DNA of 64,000 nucleotides from positions 18,559,001-18,623,000 of the forward strand of contig NC_083387.1 in the NCBI RefSeq assembly GCF_031755915.1. Direction: 5' to 3'. The translations under genes and the position numbers were made by a program. Source of the stretch: Ziziphus jujuba (Eukaryota; Streptophyta; Magnoliopsida; Rosales; Rhamnaceae). Every line of letters starts with the position of its first letter. Position 1 is the first letter of the stretch. This document shows, in pieces, positions 11,581-22,363 of the stretch. A model generated the notes under the pieces. The model was not told the origin of the DNA. It saw nothing but the letters and a program-made list of their open reading frames with translations, and ran no database searches.

Positions 11581-13320
11581 CAAGCCAATGTGGTTAATGA
11601 AGAAGCCGATAACCTATTTGTGGCCACATGCCTTAAAGCCACAAGTAGTGGTCTCGGTTGGCTTGTGGATAGTGGTTGCTCACACCACATGAGTTTCCAA
11701 AAGGATGGCTTTATGGAGCTTGACCGAAACTACAAAACCAAAGTGAAGATTGGTGATGGCCGGTTCATGAAAGTAGAAGGCAAAGGAGATGTGTGCTTGA
11801 ACACCAAGGAAGGTACCAAAATTATAAAAGATGTGCTATATGTTCCTAGTTTGTGTGAAAACTTGCTTAGTGTAGCACAATTGGTAGAAAGAGGCTTTGC
11901 TTTAAATTTTGCAAAAGATGGATGTATCATATATGATGCTTGTGGTAATGAGCTGTTTAAGGTACCATTGAAGGACAAAAGCTATAGATTGGACCTAGTT
12001 AAGAATGAACAAGCCTTAAAAACTAAAGTGGAGTCCATTTCTCAACTTTGGCATAAAAGGCTTGGGCATTCTAGCTATGGTGCCATGAAAAACACCAATG
12101 CCATTGTGAAGGACATGCCAAAGATTGAGGAGATGAAAAGCCTATGTGATGTATGCCAACTAGGAAAATCCACACGGCTTCCATTCCCTAAAGTCGGTTC
12201 ATGGAGAGCTAAGGAGAAGCTTGAGCTAGTCCATTCGGATGTGTGTGGACCGATGAGTTTGTCATCAATTGAAGGATGTAAGTACTTCCTAACCTTCATT
12301 GATGACTACTCAAGGATGTGTTGGGTATATTTTCTAACAACCAAGTCACAAGTGCTTGATAAGTTCATGGAATTCAAGAAGATGGTGGAAACCCAAAGCA
12401 ATGCAAAGATGAAGTGCTTGAGAACTGACAATGGTGGAGAATATACAAGCTTGGCTATGGAGGATTTTTGCAAAGAAAATGGAATGGTGCATCAATTCAC
12501 AACACCATACACACCACAACAAAATGGTGTTTGTGAGAGGAAAAAGTTCAACCTTGATGAATGCAAGCCAATGTCAACACCAATGAGCCAAGGAGACAAA
12601 TACAAGAAGGAGGATGGCACACCAAAGGTAAACCCGACCCTATATAGAAGCATGATAGGAAGTTTGCTCTATGTATGTTCATCAAGACCGGATATTATGC
12701 ATGCCACATGTGTTTTGTCTAGATATATGCAAGCACCATCCCAAAACCATTTTGTAGGTGCCAAAAGAATTCTTAGATACTTAAAAGGAACACAAGACTT
12801 TGGAGTTTGGTATGATAGGCAAGATGTGATGAGATTAAGGGCCTACTCGGATAGTGATTGGGCTGGATGCTTGGATGATATGAAGAGCACTTCAAGGTAT
12901 CTTTTCTCACTTGGTAGTGGACCATTATCATGGAATGCAAAGAAGCAAGCAACAACCGCTCAAAGCACCGCCGAAGCCGAGTACATTGCTTGCTCTTCAT
13001 GTGTAAATCTATGCATTTGGCTTAGGAAATTATTGGAGGACCTTGGTTATCCTCAAGAGGGTTCAACCATCATCAAATGTGACAACACTTCAGCCATATC
13101 AATAGCCAAGAACCCCGTTCAACATGGAAGGACAAAACACATACCGGTGAAGTATCACTCTTTGAGGGAGTTTGAAGAAAATGGAGAAGTAAGCTTGGAA
13201 TATATCAAGATCGAAGATAACCTTGCAGATTTCTTCACCAAGCCACTTCCAAAAGCAAGATTTGAGACCTTGAGGAAGCTTCTAAATATTTCAAGCAAGA
13301 ACACCAAGGAGGAGTGTTGA
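11581..13320 (+). CDS. Truncated Pol of copia C: protease, integrase core and RNase H, RT deleted
   Basis: In frame with gag after one TAA, and open to the TGA at 13318-13320, which lies in the 3' LTR. The protease has WLVDSGCSHHM with an intact DSG. The integrase has its HHCC zinc region (ending CDVCQLGK) and all three catalytic residues, in HSDVCGPM, RTDNGGEY and QQNGVCERK. Then the frame jumps at about 12540-12546 to the end of RT (FNLDECKPMSTPMS). RNase H follows with SDSDWAG, TAEAEYIA, CDNTSAI and NLADFFTK all present. The polymerase palm with YVDD is absent. The deletion keeps the reading frame. Confidence 0.92.
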   Translation, partial: QANVVNEEADNLFVATCLKATSSGLGWLVDSGCSHHMSFQKDGFMELDRNYKTKVKIGDGRFMKVEGKGDVCLNTKEGTKIIKDVLYVPSLCENLLSVAQLVERGFALNFAKDGCIIYDACGNELFKVPLKDKSYRLDLVKNEQALKTKVESISQLWHKRLGHSSYGAMKNTNAIVKDMPKIEEMKSLCDVCQLGKSTRLPFPKVGSWRAKEKLELVHSDVCGPMSLSSIEGCKYFLTFIDDYSRMCWVYFLTTKSQVLDKFMEFKKMVETQSNAKMKCLRTDNGGEYTSLAMEDFCKENGMVHQFTTPYTPQQNGVCERKKFNLDECKPMSTPMSQGDKYKKEDGTPKVNPTLYRSMIGSLLYVCSSRPDIMHATCVLSRYMQAPSQNHFVGAKRILRYLKGTQDFGVWYDRQDVMRLRAYSDSDWAGCLDDMKSTSRYLFSLGSGPLSWNAKKQATTAQSTAEAEYIACSSCVNLCIWLRKLLEDLGYPQEGSTIIKCDNTSAISIAKNPVQHGRTKHIPVKYHSLREFEENGEVSLEYIKIEDNLADFFTKPLPKARFETLRKLLNISSKNTKEEC

Positions 13321-14321
13321 AATGTGGTGATCTTGCCACAATGTGCAAGGTAGTTCGGTTACACTTGCACTCTTTGTTTTGCAACATCAAAGACCAAACA
13401 TTATTTATGTTTATGCATTTTATTTTATCTTGTAATGTTTAAGAACAATATCCTTTTTGTAATGCCCTAAGCTCATTATCTAGCTTAAGGCCTTTTCTGT
13501 CTAGTTGCTGAAATTGTATTTCCAGCAACATAAGTCCACTTCCTTGGATGCCGTTTGAAGTAGGTTTGGGATTTGGACCTGAATTTTGGATATGATAAAC
13601 TAGATATGCAGAGGAAGCAGCAACAAAAATAATGGCCCAATTTGGAGCTGGGAAGGCTGAGTTAAGCCCAAAACAATCTGACCCTTGTGCAGTGTTGTTG
13701 CCCAGAAAACTGGGCAAAACTGCCTCGGGTTTGATTATTTTTGAATGGGTAAATGGACTTTGTTTTATCTGGTTTTTGGCGAGAACATAGTTTAATATTC
13801 AAAAAGGCTTCCCTCCAATTTTCAAGTCAAATGGAGCTGGTTTTCAAATTTAAATTCCTTAGAAAAGCTGAACTGCCTATTAAAGAAGGTTTCTTGCATG
13901 CTCAGCACATTGATTAGAGTTAGTTGAGGTAGTTTGGCTTGGTTGGTTACTTTTAATGCTTTTGTATTTATTTATCAATATGGCAGCATGCCTTATTGTC
14001 TTTTTGATGTATTTAAAAGTATGAAAATTGTAATGAAAAGTGTTGAGAAAGAAAATATTCAAAAACAGATTTTGAAAAACAATATTTTTGGCTCTCTTTC
14101 TCTCATCTACTACATTTTGGTTTCTTCTTCTTCCCAAAAGCTAACAACCTTCTCAAGAACCCTAAACCTTCATTAAAACCAGAAACAAAACCTAAACAAA
14201 CCCAAAAAAAAAAAAAAAAACAAAATCAAGAACCAAGAACCAACAACAATCATTCTTGACTAACACCTTGAATGATTGTGCTCTAGGGTACAACAACATA
14301 AACCTACACCAAATTCCATCA
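13315..14321 (+). repeat. 3' LTR of copia C
   Basis: A 1007-bp LTR, TGTTGAAATG...AATTCCATCA, following the purine tract at 13306-13314. The pol stop codon overlaps its first bases. Confidence 0.95.
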
Positions 14322-14326
14322 TAAAG

Positions 14327-14598
14327 TGCCATATCATCATGCTCTTGAAAAATGATCAAATTGCCCCTAGCATTGGCCTCTTCATGCTTTCATATCCACA
14401 GCCTTCAATACTCAATATTGTTGCCAATTTTGATTCTTTCTTAGCAAAACTCTTGCATTCTTGATTGATAAGCACATCCTGGCTAAGACCGTTCAATGCT
14501 TCTTTAAACCATTTTTGTACAATCTCTTGTAATTGCTCAGTTGGTAACTTCAATAGCTCAAGACTGCATTTTAAGTGCTCCCATGATTAACCTCATCA
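14327..14598 (-). repeat. LTR-beta fragment, right part
   Basis: Continues the LTR-beta copy interrupted at 9451 and matches about 6786-7052. It ends CCTCATCA at 14598, the true LTR terminus, followed by GTAAC, which may be a target duplication whose partner lies outside the window. Confidence 0.85.
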
Positions 14599-15286
14599 GT
14601 AACAACAAACTTTATAATGTATAATATACAAAATTAATCTTGTTTAGTGGACTTGGACATATAGTAGGTCTGGTACTGATATGCTAGATTAAATAGCATT
14701 ATCCAGTTTATATAAACTAAATTCATCATATATGATATGTGAATTTCTTTGGCATTCATAATTTGGACATATTTATTATGTTTGATATTCATATACCATA
14801 TTAAATATCACTAACCAATTTATGTACACCAAACTCACTACATATAATTCGTTACTCTTTTTCACATGCCTCACCCAAGGGTATTTAGTACGTTCATATT
14901 ATGTATAACGGATTAAATAGCACCATCAATTTTAAGTAAAAATGATTGGTTATATATAATATGTAAATTGTCTTTAAACCAAATACTACATTGGTTTTTC
15001 ATTTTCATTCTATTATAAAAATTAATAGAAACCGTAAATTTTTTTTTTTTTTTTAGGGATAAGAAAAAAACATCCGATTAAATCACAAAATCATAAGAAA
15101 TTATTTAGATATTTTAGTTTTAAGAAGTTTAAAGGGATGATTTGTCATTCATCATTTTCATCTATTTTTCACATTGTTAATATTCATCGGTATTTTAAAT
15201 GTGGATTCTTCTTTTCTTTTTCTTTTTTTTTTGGGGCTTTTTAAATGAACATAGTATATGATATATATATATATATATATATATAG
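14599..15286. repeat. AT-rich spacer with diverged tandem units
   Basis: No gene is visible. Two units of about 110 bp, starting near 14654 and 14764, share TTGGACATAT, then TATTAAAT or GATTAAAT, then CCAGTTTAT or CCAATTTAT, then ACTAAATTCA or CCAAACTCA. A third, weaker unit starts near 14892. An AT dinucleotide run follows at 15260-15286. Confidence 0.5.
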
Positions 15287-15685
15287 ATTCTGTTTGACAT
15301 AGCTTCTACTTTTCCTTCTTTAGAAGTTTTCCTTAAGAAATCACTCTTTACTGGCTTTGGTTAGAAGTGCTTCTAATTTCTAGAAATACTTTATAAAAAT
15401 TATCCAAACACTTCCAGAGGCAGCTTTTGAAAATCAAAAGCTACGAGCATGTTTGGAGGTGCTTTTTAGGCTCCAATAAATGCTGTTAAGTGAAAATAAA
15501 CACCTGTATAAAAATGAGAAGTACTTTTTTGGTAAAAATGTTTTTATTGCTAAATAATATATATATATATATATGTTTTAATACTTTCGTAGTGCCCTTT
15601 TGATAATTTATCAGTACTTAAAGTACTTTTTAAGCAAAGAATCAAATACCATGCACTTTGTCAAAGCACTTTTATTGTGGGTAAC
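15287..15685. repeat. Possible MITE-like sequence, no gene
   Basis: The text is rich in repeated GTGCTTCT, AAGTACTT and AAAGCACTTTT blocks on both strands, as seen in non-autonomous hAT-like plant repeats. The ends are only loosely inverted (GATTCTGTTT near 15286 against GAATCAAATAC near 15640). An AT run sits at 15557-15574. Boundaries and family are uncertain. Confidence 0.3.
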
Positions 15686-16813
15686 TGATGAGAACCCACC
15701 TCACTTGTACAAACTACTACTTGCTTGGGTGCTGATCTTGTTCAATGGAGTACGAGACCGATTACTATGGCACAAGCTAAGAGATTTAAGGATAATATAG
15801 TTATCTTCATACAAGTTATGATTAAATTTCAAGAAGGTATGGTTATGCCCAAAGATTCTAAGCCCGTGCTGAGCATCCAAGTTGTGAAGGCAGAAATAAA
15901 GTCGTAAAACTGTTTTGTTGCATCTATGGACTCTAGGCAGCAAGGGACGGGTTTGTTAGCTTATGAACATGATTAAGCTCACCATGGGATCATGGAATCA
16001 TGCCAAGGTAGAAAAAAAGTTGTCCAAGAACAACATTTGCACAGACACTTCAATTTAGACCAAAATAAGCATGATTGGTGCTGGGAAGGTGATAACTTTT
16101 AATCCAAGCATGTTTTGGTCATTCCAATCAAAGGCAATGTGTGGGACCAGTTCTAATCCTATTTGAAATCTTACATGGCATATTGGATCTAATTTTGAGC
16201 TTTAATTAGATGGTTATTGGATAAAGACAACTTATTTGGAAAACTAGTCAACTATTTTCTAAATCTAAAATTTGACTTTTGTTTAGGAAAGTCTTTATTC
16301 TTGGTTTTTAATTAATTATTTGTTTGAAAAATTAATTTAGGAAGGTTGATATTTTATTATTTTGATGGTAAATTAATTAATTCCTATTTCAAAACTAAGG
16401 AATTAATTAATCCAAATTAGTTTAGGAAAACACTTGGAAATTCGGCCACTTTCTTATTCTTTTGCTATGTTGGCCGAATTTCACCTATTGGTTTTAGGAT
16501 TTATTTCTTTTGTGACTTTAGCCTATTTATGGGCTTATTTTTCAATAAAATGTAGCTAACATTATTGATTAAAAAATTATTAAGAGAAGAATTCTTTTTG
16601 TTCTATTGGAACACCTAAAACACCAAATAGTGACCAAGTTTTTAGTTTGACCTATCAATAGGACATCTGTAACCTATTGTGGCATCTTTGATATATCAAG
16701 GTTTCTAATTACAAGTTGATTAGGGGTCAAGGTGACCATTATAATCTAAACTTAATTTTGATTTGAGCTAATTTAATATGTGTTTAGGAGCAAGTCGACC
16801 TAGATTCGTATCA
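15686..16813 (+). repeat. LTR-alpha, plus orientation, left end of composite
   Basis: A 1128-bp LTR, TGATGAGAACC...ATTCGTATCA, followed at 16814 by a decayed primer-binding site (TTTGATATTAGAGCC). Near its start it encodes the tail motif ITMAQAKRFKDN. The five bases before it are GTAAC, and no matching right-hand duplication was found. Confidence 0.88.
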
Positions 16814-17950
16814 TTTGATATTAGAGCCGAATTTTATTCAGGTTTGATCTATCTTATTTGCTTTGTTTGTTTTGTGTTATTTTGTAATTTTAACATTAGG
16901 TTAAGGTTGTTTCGTACTCATACATGTTCTGCCTATTTAAAACAAAGAAACTTCATTCATAGCCGAAATAGGTTTTTGTCTTTGTGATAGCCAAATTTTG
17001 TGTTTCTAGTTTGTTGGTTGGTTTTGCATATTAGTTCTTAGTATTTTGTTTTATTATTAATTTTTTCTTATTGTTTTAATCTTAATTAGTTGCATTCATA
17101 TATTTGGGAAAAAAAAAAAAGAGAAGAAGAATCTTGAAATCAAATTGCATAAACCTAAAATTTTGCAATTTCTTAGTTTGGAAGGTGCAATTTGACAATT
17201 TGTTGGCATTAAAGTTGTGATTTTGTGGTGATTTTACTGCTGAATATTAAGTTGATATTATTCTATTTATGATCAAGAAAAAAAAGGCCAAAGTTTAAAA
17301 GAAAAAAAAAAAGATTGTCCAAAAGCAGGGTTTATATGAGTTGAAAAATTGAGTTTGTTTGGTGTGGAATTTCAATTGAGATTTGTTGAGTTGCTATCTA
17401 TTCATTCAATATTGGTTGTTGGTATTTGATTATTGGTGTTAATTGATTGGATTAAAATTGGCTTAAGGATTTGAGATGTAGACTAAAATTACGAAAACTA
17501 CAACCAACAACTATCTCATACTTTATTTGAATTTTGTTCTTGTTGATTGATTGAATGAATCCTTTTTCTAAATTTTATCCTAAATTTTTGGTGTCATACT
17601 ATTCTAGTCTATCCTTTTATTGAACCTGAAAATTTCTTGCTATTTTTCCTTCTTTTTGGTTAGAAAAGCATAGAATTAGGCATTCAAAATTCATTTGGTA
17701 TTTGCTTGTTTTGGTTGTTGTTTTATTGATAAGTTTAATTAGCATATACTTATGATCTAGCTGCTACTTTAAGTGTGTTTTATTAGAACTTTGAGATAAT
17801 CTTTTGAATGGAAAAAAGGCAAGAGAGTGTGAGATTAAAAGAGAGTCGAAAGCCGAAACTAGAGTGTAAACAAGACTGAACAAGACCTTGTTTGAGTGAT
17901 ACATGTGAAGAAGTGAATTTGGCAAGGTTTTCTTGTATTATTTCATTAAC
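16814..17950 (+). other. Leader of plus-strand gypsy E, no gene
   Basis: An AT-rich leader between primer site and gag, with poly-A/poly-T runs near 17110 and 17280-17320. It parallels the leader at 20035-21331 and the reversed leaders of F and G (for example CTCTTGCC/GGCAAGAG and CAAGACCTTG blocks). No gene is seen. Confidence 0.6.
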
Positions 17951-18792
17951 ATGATAGATTCAAGGTTAAGAAGAGGCAGTGACCTAATTAAGAGAACTTA
18001 GAGAGGATTCCATGGTGTTCAAAGGAGAATCTAGGGGCATCAGGAAGTTCATCGACACCTACGGACATGCAAGCGATGTTAGAGAAATTACAAAGGATGA
18101 ATGCTCGATTTTATAAACTTAATCTAAGGATGGACATGTTTGAAAATTCACAAGGAAGGCTGCACCCTAGGATAGAACCACATGGAGGACGTGGTCGAGG
18201 TAGATGAGGCCACGGATGTTTTAGGAAGGAATTTGAAGAAAGTGATTTTGGAGATAATTTTGAAGAGGAGCACGAAGATATATTTGCACTCCAAGGAAGG
18301 TAAATCCATGGTAGACAAACCCGAGAAGAAAATGATGATCTCGGAAATATTAAAGTCAACATACTACCATTGTTGGGTAATAGTGATCTAAAGGCTTACT
18401 TAGAATGGGAAGAATGAATGGATACAATCTTCAATGGTCATAACTATTCAAAGGCTAAAAAGGTTAAGTTGGCCACCTTGGAATTTGGACATTATGCTTT
18501 ACAATGATGAAGTAATGACCAAAATAGTCGAAGAAGAGTTGGTGATGAATTAATAACCACTTGGAGACAAGTGAAAGTAGCCATGAGGGAAAGGTTTGTA
18601 CCAAGCCATTACCATAGGTTGTTGCATCAAAGGTTACAATCTTTATCCCAAGGAAGTAAGACCATGGAGAACTATTACAAGGAGATGGAGATGCTCATGA
18701 TGAGGTTAAGTTTGAATGAAAACGGTGAAGTAACAATGGTTAGATTTCTTGGAGGCTTAAACCGAGAGATTACTAACCAAGTGGAATTTTAA
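17951..18792 (+). pseudogene. Gag remnant of gypsy E (plus strand)
   Basis: It starts ATGATAGATTCAAGG, equivalent to the gag starts of F and G, but soon meets a stop. At 18571-18792 a cleaner part encodes the retrotransposon Gag domain (MRERFVPSHYHRLLHQRLQS, then YYKEMEMLMMRL, then FLGGLNREITNQVEF). Three frames are needed to read the whole. It ends at QVEF, and the next bases belong to an inverted integrase fragment; protease, RT and RNase H are missing. Confidence 0.8.
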
Positions 18793-18802
18793 ATGGCTAG
18801 GT

Positions 18803-18898
18803 TTCATCATTCCCCTCCTCTTGAAAAGGATTTACCCTCAAGTCAAAGTCATCATTTTCAGAAAATGGAGATAAGGTAGCAACATTAAAGGTAGCACT
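18803..18898 (-). pseudogene. Inverted integrase C-terminal fragment
   Basis: On the minus strand it encodes SATFNVATLSPF, then NPFQEEGNDE, the last internal residues of the alpha-family polyprotein. The polypurine-tract-like block lies at its left end (18806-18820). It sits between plus-strand gag and a plus-strand LTR, so its orientation is opposite to both neighbours. It is about 96 bp long and marks a rearrangement breakpoint. Confidence 0.82.
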
Positions 18899-18899
18899 A

Positions 18900-20034
18900 A
18901 TGAGAATCCGTCCGAACCCGCACAACCAATAACCCCCTGGGGTGCTGACCCGATACAGATGAAGACCGAGCCAATCACTAGGACTCAAGCTAGGAGATTT
19001 AAGGACAACATGGATGCCTTTATACATGGAGTAATTAATTCTCAAAAGGGCTTATCCGTACTCAAAGATACAAAACCTGTTTTAAGTATCCAAGTGGTGG
19101 AGACCGATACGGACTCGGGTAGCTGTTTTCGTGCAAATATGGACTTCGGACAGCAACAAATGGATCCAACACTTCTTGGATTCAATGGATATCATCAAAA
19201 GGCCATGGAATCATGTCAAGGTATAATAAAAAGCATCTAAAACCACCTTGTATGGACAACATCTCAATTTGTCCGAAAATGTGCTGTTTAGTAGCTGACT
19301 TTGACTTTTCTTCTTGTTCAAGCAAGTTTGACTTATTCCAATCAAAGGGCAATGTGTGGGAATCATTATTAATCATATTTTTCATCCTACATGGCATATG
19401 GAAGCTGATTTGGAGCTCAAACAAGCTGAAAATTGGTCAGAGATACCTTAGTAGTCAAACTAATCAACTAGTTTCCTAATTTGATTTTGACTTTTTGCTT
19501 CAGGAAATTAGTCTTATATTTGGTTTCTATTTATTTATTTTCTGAAAAAATAAATTTAGGAAATTTATTATTTTATCATTTTCATTGTAAATTAATTAAT
19601 TCCTAATTCAAAATAAAGGAATTAATTAATCCAAATTAGTTTAGGAAAGTAGGTGAATTTCGGCCAACATGTTTCCTTTTCTCTTTGGTGGCCGGTTTTA
19701 ACCTAAATTTTTAGGGTTTATTGTTTTATGACTCTAGCCTATTTAAGCACTTGATTTTACAAAAGAACACACCTTTAATAACATTCAGAATTTATTTCAT
19801 AAGATAGAATTCTCTTTATTCTCTTTGAACACCTAAAACACCATTAGAGCGAATGTGTTTTAGTTTTGACTTATCAATAGGGCATCCATAACCTATTATG
19901 GAGTCTTTATTATACAAAAGTTTCTAATTACAGGTTGGTTAGGGGTTAAGGTTTTTCCATAAGAACTTAAACTTAATTGAGATCCGGGCTAATATAATAA
20001 GGGTTTAGGCACGAGTTGACCTAATTTTGTATCA
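18900..20034 (+). repeat. LTR-alpha, plus orientation, second copy
   Basis: Runs from ATGAGAATCCG (the first bases of TGATGAGAATCC are lost) to TTTTGTATCA. The primer-binding site TTTAGTATTAGAGCC follows at 20035. It encodes PITRTQARRFKDN early in the LTR. About 1135 bp. Confidence 0.88.
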
Positions 20035-21357
20035 TTTAGTATTAGAGCCAAGATTTTGTTCAGGTTTGATCTATCTTTATTAATTTTAATTATTTTCTAT
20101 TAATCTAAAAATTTAGCATTAGGTTAAGGTTGCATCCATCTCATACACGTTCAGCATCTTTAAAAAAAAAAAAAAATTGTTCCTAGTCAAGTTAGGTTTC
20201 CTAGTTTTACCATATTTTTGCTTCCTAGTTTGTTGGTTGTTTTTCATCTTTGTTCTTAGTAATTTAGTTTATTGTTGATTTTTCTTTGCTATTTTGATCT
20301 TAATTATTTGCATTCATATATTCCAAAAAAAAAAAAAAAAAAGGAAAGAAAGTTTTGAAAGCATATTGCATAATAACCTAAGATTGTGCAATTGTTTTTC
20401 TTTTTGTTGGAGAATTTGGTTTGTTGAATTTGGCATTGAAGTTTTCGAATTTTATTGTTTTTAGTACTGCTGGGATTTGTGTTTGCCTTATTCTATTAGT
20501 GATAAAAAAAAAAAAAGGTTTGTGGCAACAAATATAAATTCACAAAATTTGCAAATTTGTATTTTGGTGGTCTCAGGTTTGGTAGTTATTTGGTGTTGGA
20601 ATTGCAATTTAATTATTAATTCTTGCTACTGCAGGTGAGGTTATATTTTGTGAGTTAAAAAAAAAAAGAAAAAAAAAAGCCGGTTTTGTTGAATTTGGTA
20701 TTGAAATTTGTTTACTAGAAATTTCTTTGAACTGCTAAGTTGTTGACTATTTATTCAATATTTGGAGTTGCTGGAGATTTATTTTTGCTGCTGGATATTG
20801 AATTTTGGATGCTAAATTAATTGGATTAAAAATTAGTTAGAGGATTTGATAGAAAAACTTGAATTACAAAGAATAACAACCAACAACTATCCTCTATTTT
20901 TGTTCGATTTGATTCTTGTTCGTATTTGGATTTCTTTTTCTAAATTTTATTCTTGATCTCTTAATTTCTTACCATCTGGTCCACTTCTTAGTGATTCTGA
21001 AATTTCCTTTGTTAAATTGCTTTTTCTTTGCTTAGAAAAGTTGAGAATTAGGTGTTTAAAAATTCACTCGGTATTGTTTGCTTTTTGCTATTGTTTTGTT
21101 GATAAGTTTAATTAAAACATACTTGTAATCTAATTACTGTGTAGTGGGCATTTTAATTAGAACTTTAAGTTAATTCTTTGAGCGAAAAAAGACAAGAACG
21201 TGTGAGCTTAAAAAAGTGTCAAAAGCCGACATTAGTGTACAAACACGAGTGTCGAGACCTTGTTTGAATGAAACACGTAAGGGAGTGAATTTAGTGAGAT
21301 CCTATTTTATTTTTGTGTTATTCATACTAATATGGCAGATTTAAGGGTGAAAAAGAG
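20035..21357 (+). other. Leader and first codons of gag of the second plus copy
   Basis: An AT-rich leader with A-runs near 20160, 20325, 20505 and 20660. A gag start follows at 21332 (ATGGCAGATTTAAGG), equivalent to the starts in F and G. Gag is cut after about nine codons at the fold-back junction. No other gene is seen. Confidence 0.65.
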
Positions 21358-21432
21358 GAGATTGGATTTGGTTACACCTAAGAGGAGATTAAGGAAATCT
21401 TTCTTTTTTTAGGTGTAACCAAACCCAATCTC
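21358..21432. repeat. Fold-back junction: 24-bp inverted repeat
   Basis: The left arm 21358-21381 (GAGATTGGATTTGGTTAC...) and right arm 21409-21432 are reverse complements at 23 of 24 positions, with a 27-nt loop. Both arms encode the integrase linker DW(I/V)WLHL, in plus and minus orientation. The plus-strand half of the composite turns into the minus-strand half here. Confidence 0.85.
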
Positions 21433-22363
21433 CAATCAACTTTTTGTTTTCCATCTAAATTAACACGTTCACTGAAAGGAAAATGTTAAATTTAATGGAG
21501 TCAAAGGATTGAAACCATAAAAATTTTCAAATGGAGTATATTTAGCAACTGAATGCAAAGATATATTATAAGCAAATTCTACATGTGGCAAACATTCCTC
21601 CCATGTTCTTAAATTTCAACTAATTAAAGCCCTTAACAATGTAGACAAAGTTCTATTTACTACTTCAGTTTGTGGATGACAAGTAGTTGAAAATAAAAGT
21701 TTAGTTCTTAACTTAGCGAACAAAGTTTTCCAAAAGTAGCTTAAGAACTTAGCATCCCTATCCGAAACAATAGTCTATACATTCCACGAAATCTTACTAC
21801 TTCCCTGAAGAATAGATTAGCTACATTAGATGCATCATCAGTTTTATTACATGTAATAAAATGTGTCATATTAGAAAACCTATCCATAACAACACAAATT
21901 GAATATTTACCAGTCTTAGATCTAGGGAAACCGAGAAAAACTCCATAGACAAATCTACCTAAGGAAAGAATGAGATTGGCAAAGGCATGTGAAGTCCATG
22001 TCGTTTCAACTTGGACTTGGACTTTCGGCATTTAAGGCACCTCTCACAAGTTCTCTCCACATCTCTCATCACGTTAGGCTAATAAAAATGTTCTTGTAAT
22101 AATGATAAAGTTTTTAAATTACCAAAATGACCCATTCAACTTTCACCATGATCTTCGCGAACTAGTAACTCCCTAATGCTACAATTAGGTACATAAAATT
22201 GATTTTCCCTAAACAAATATCCCTCAAAGATGTAAAATTTAATTAAACCGTGTTTAGTACAATTTATAAATATTTCACCAAAGTCACTATCATGCTTATA
22301 AAGTTCTTTTAATTGTTCAAATCCAAGCAACCTAGCCTCTAAGGTAGAAAATAATACATACCT
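21409..22363 (-). pseudogene. Integrase remnant of gypsy F
   Basis: The minus strand encodes the linker (DWVWLHLKKERFP) at the junction and core pieces up to 21740. At 21741-22031 is the region before and within the first catalytic block ([17 protein letters not shown], then [12 protein letters not shown]). At 22136-22330 are the sequence between RNase H and integrase and the start of the zinc-binding domain. Everything C-terminal to the linker, and the 3' LTR, is missing because of the fold-back. Confidence 0.85.

Larger units (their letters stand above)
9452..14321 (+). mobile_element. Ty1/copia element C, LTR-complete but lacking RT
   Basis: A 4870-bp element with two LTRs of 1003 and 1007 bp, a primer-binding site, gag, pol and a purine tract (AAGGAGGAG, 13306-13314). 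The flanks are CAAAG (9447-9451) and TAAAG (14322-14326), a 5-bp target duplication with one mutation. The LTRs differ at roughly 20 positions by eye, so insertion is fairly recent. The order gag, protease, integrase, RNase H is copia-like. A deletion removed the integrase C-terminus and nearly all of reverse transcriptase, so the element is non-autonomous. Confidence 0.93.

Noticed and set aside
11155..11583. 142-codon minus-strand frame opposite copia C gag
   Set aside because: It is antisense to a clear Gag with intact zinc knuckles. Its Leu/Val-rich text is the complement of the Asn/Gln-rich linker.
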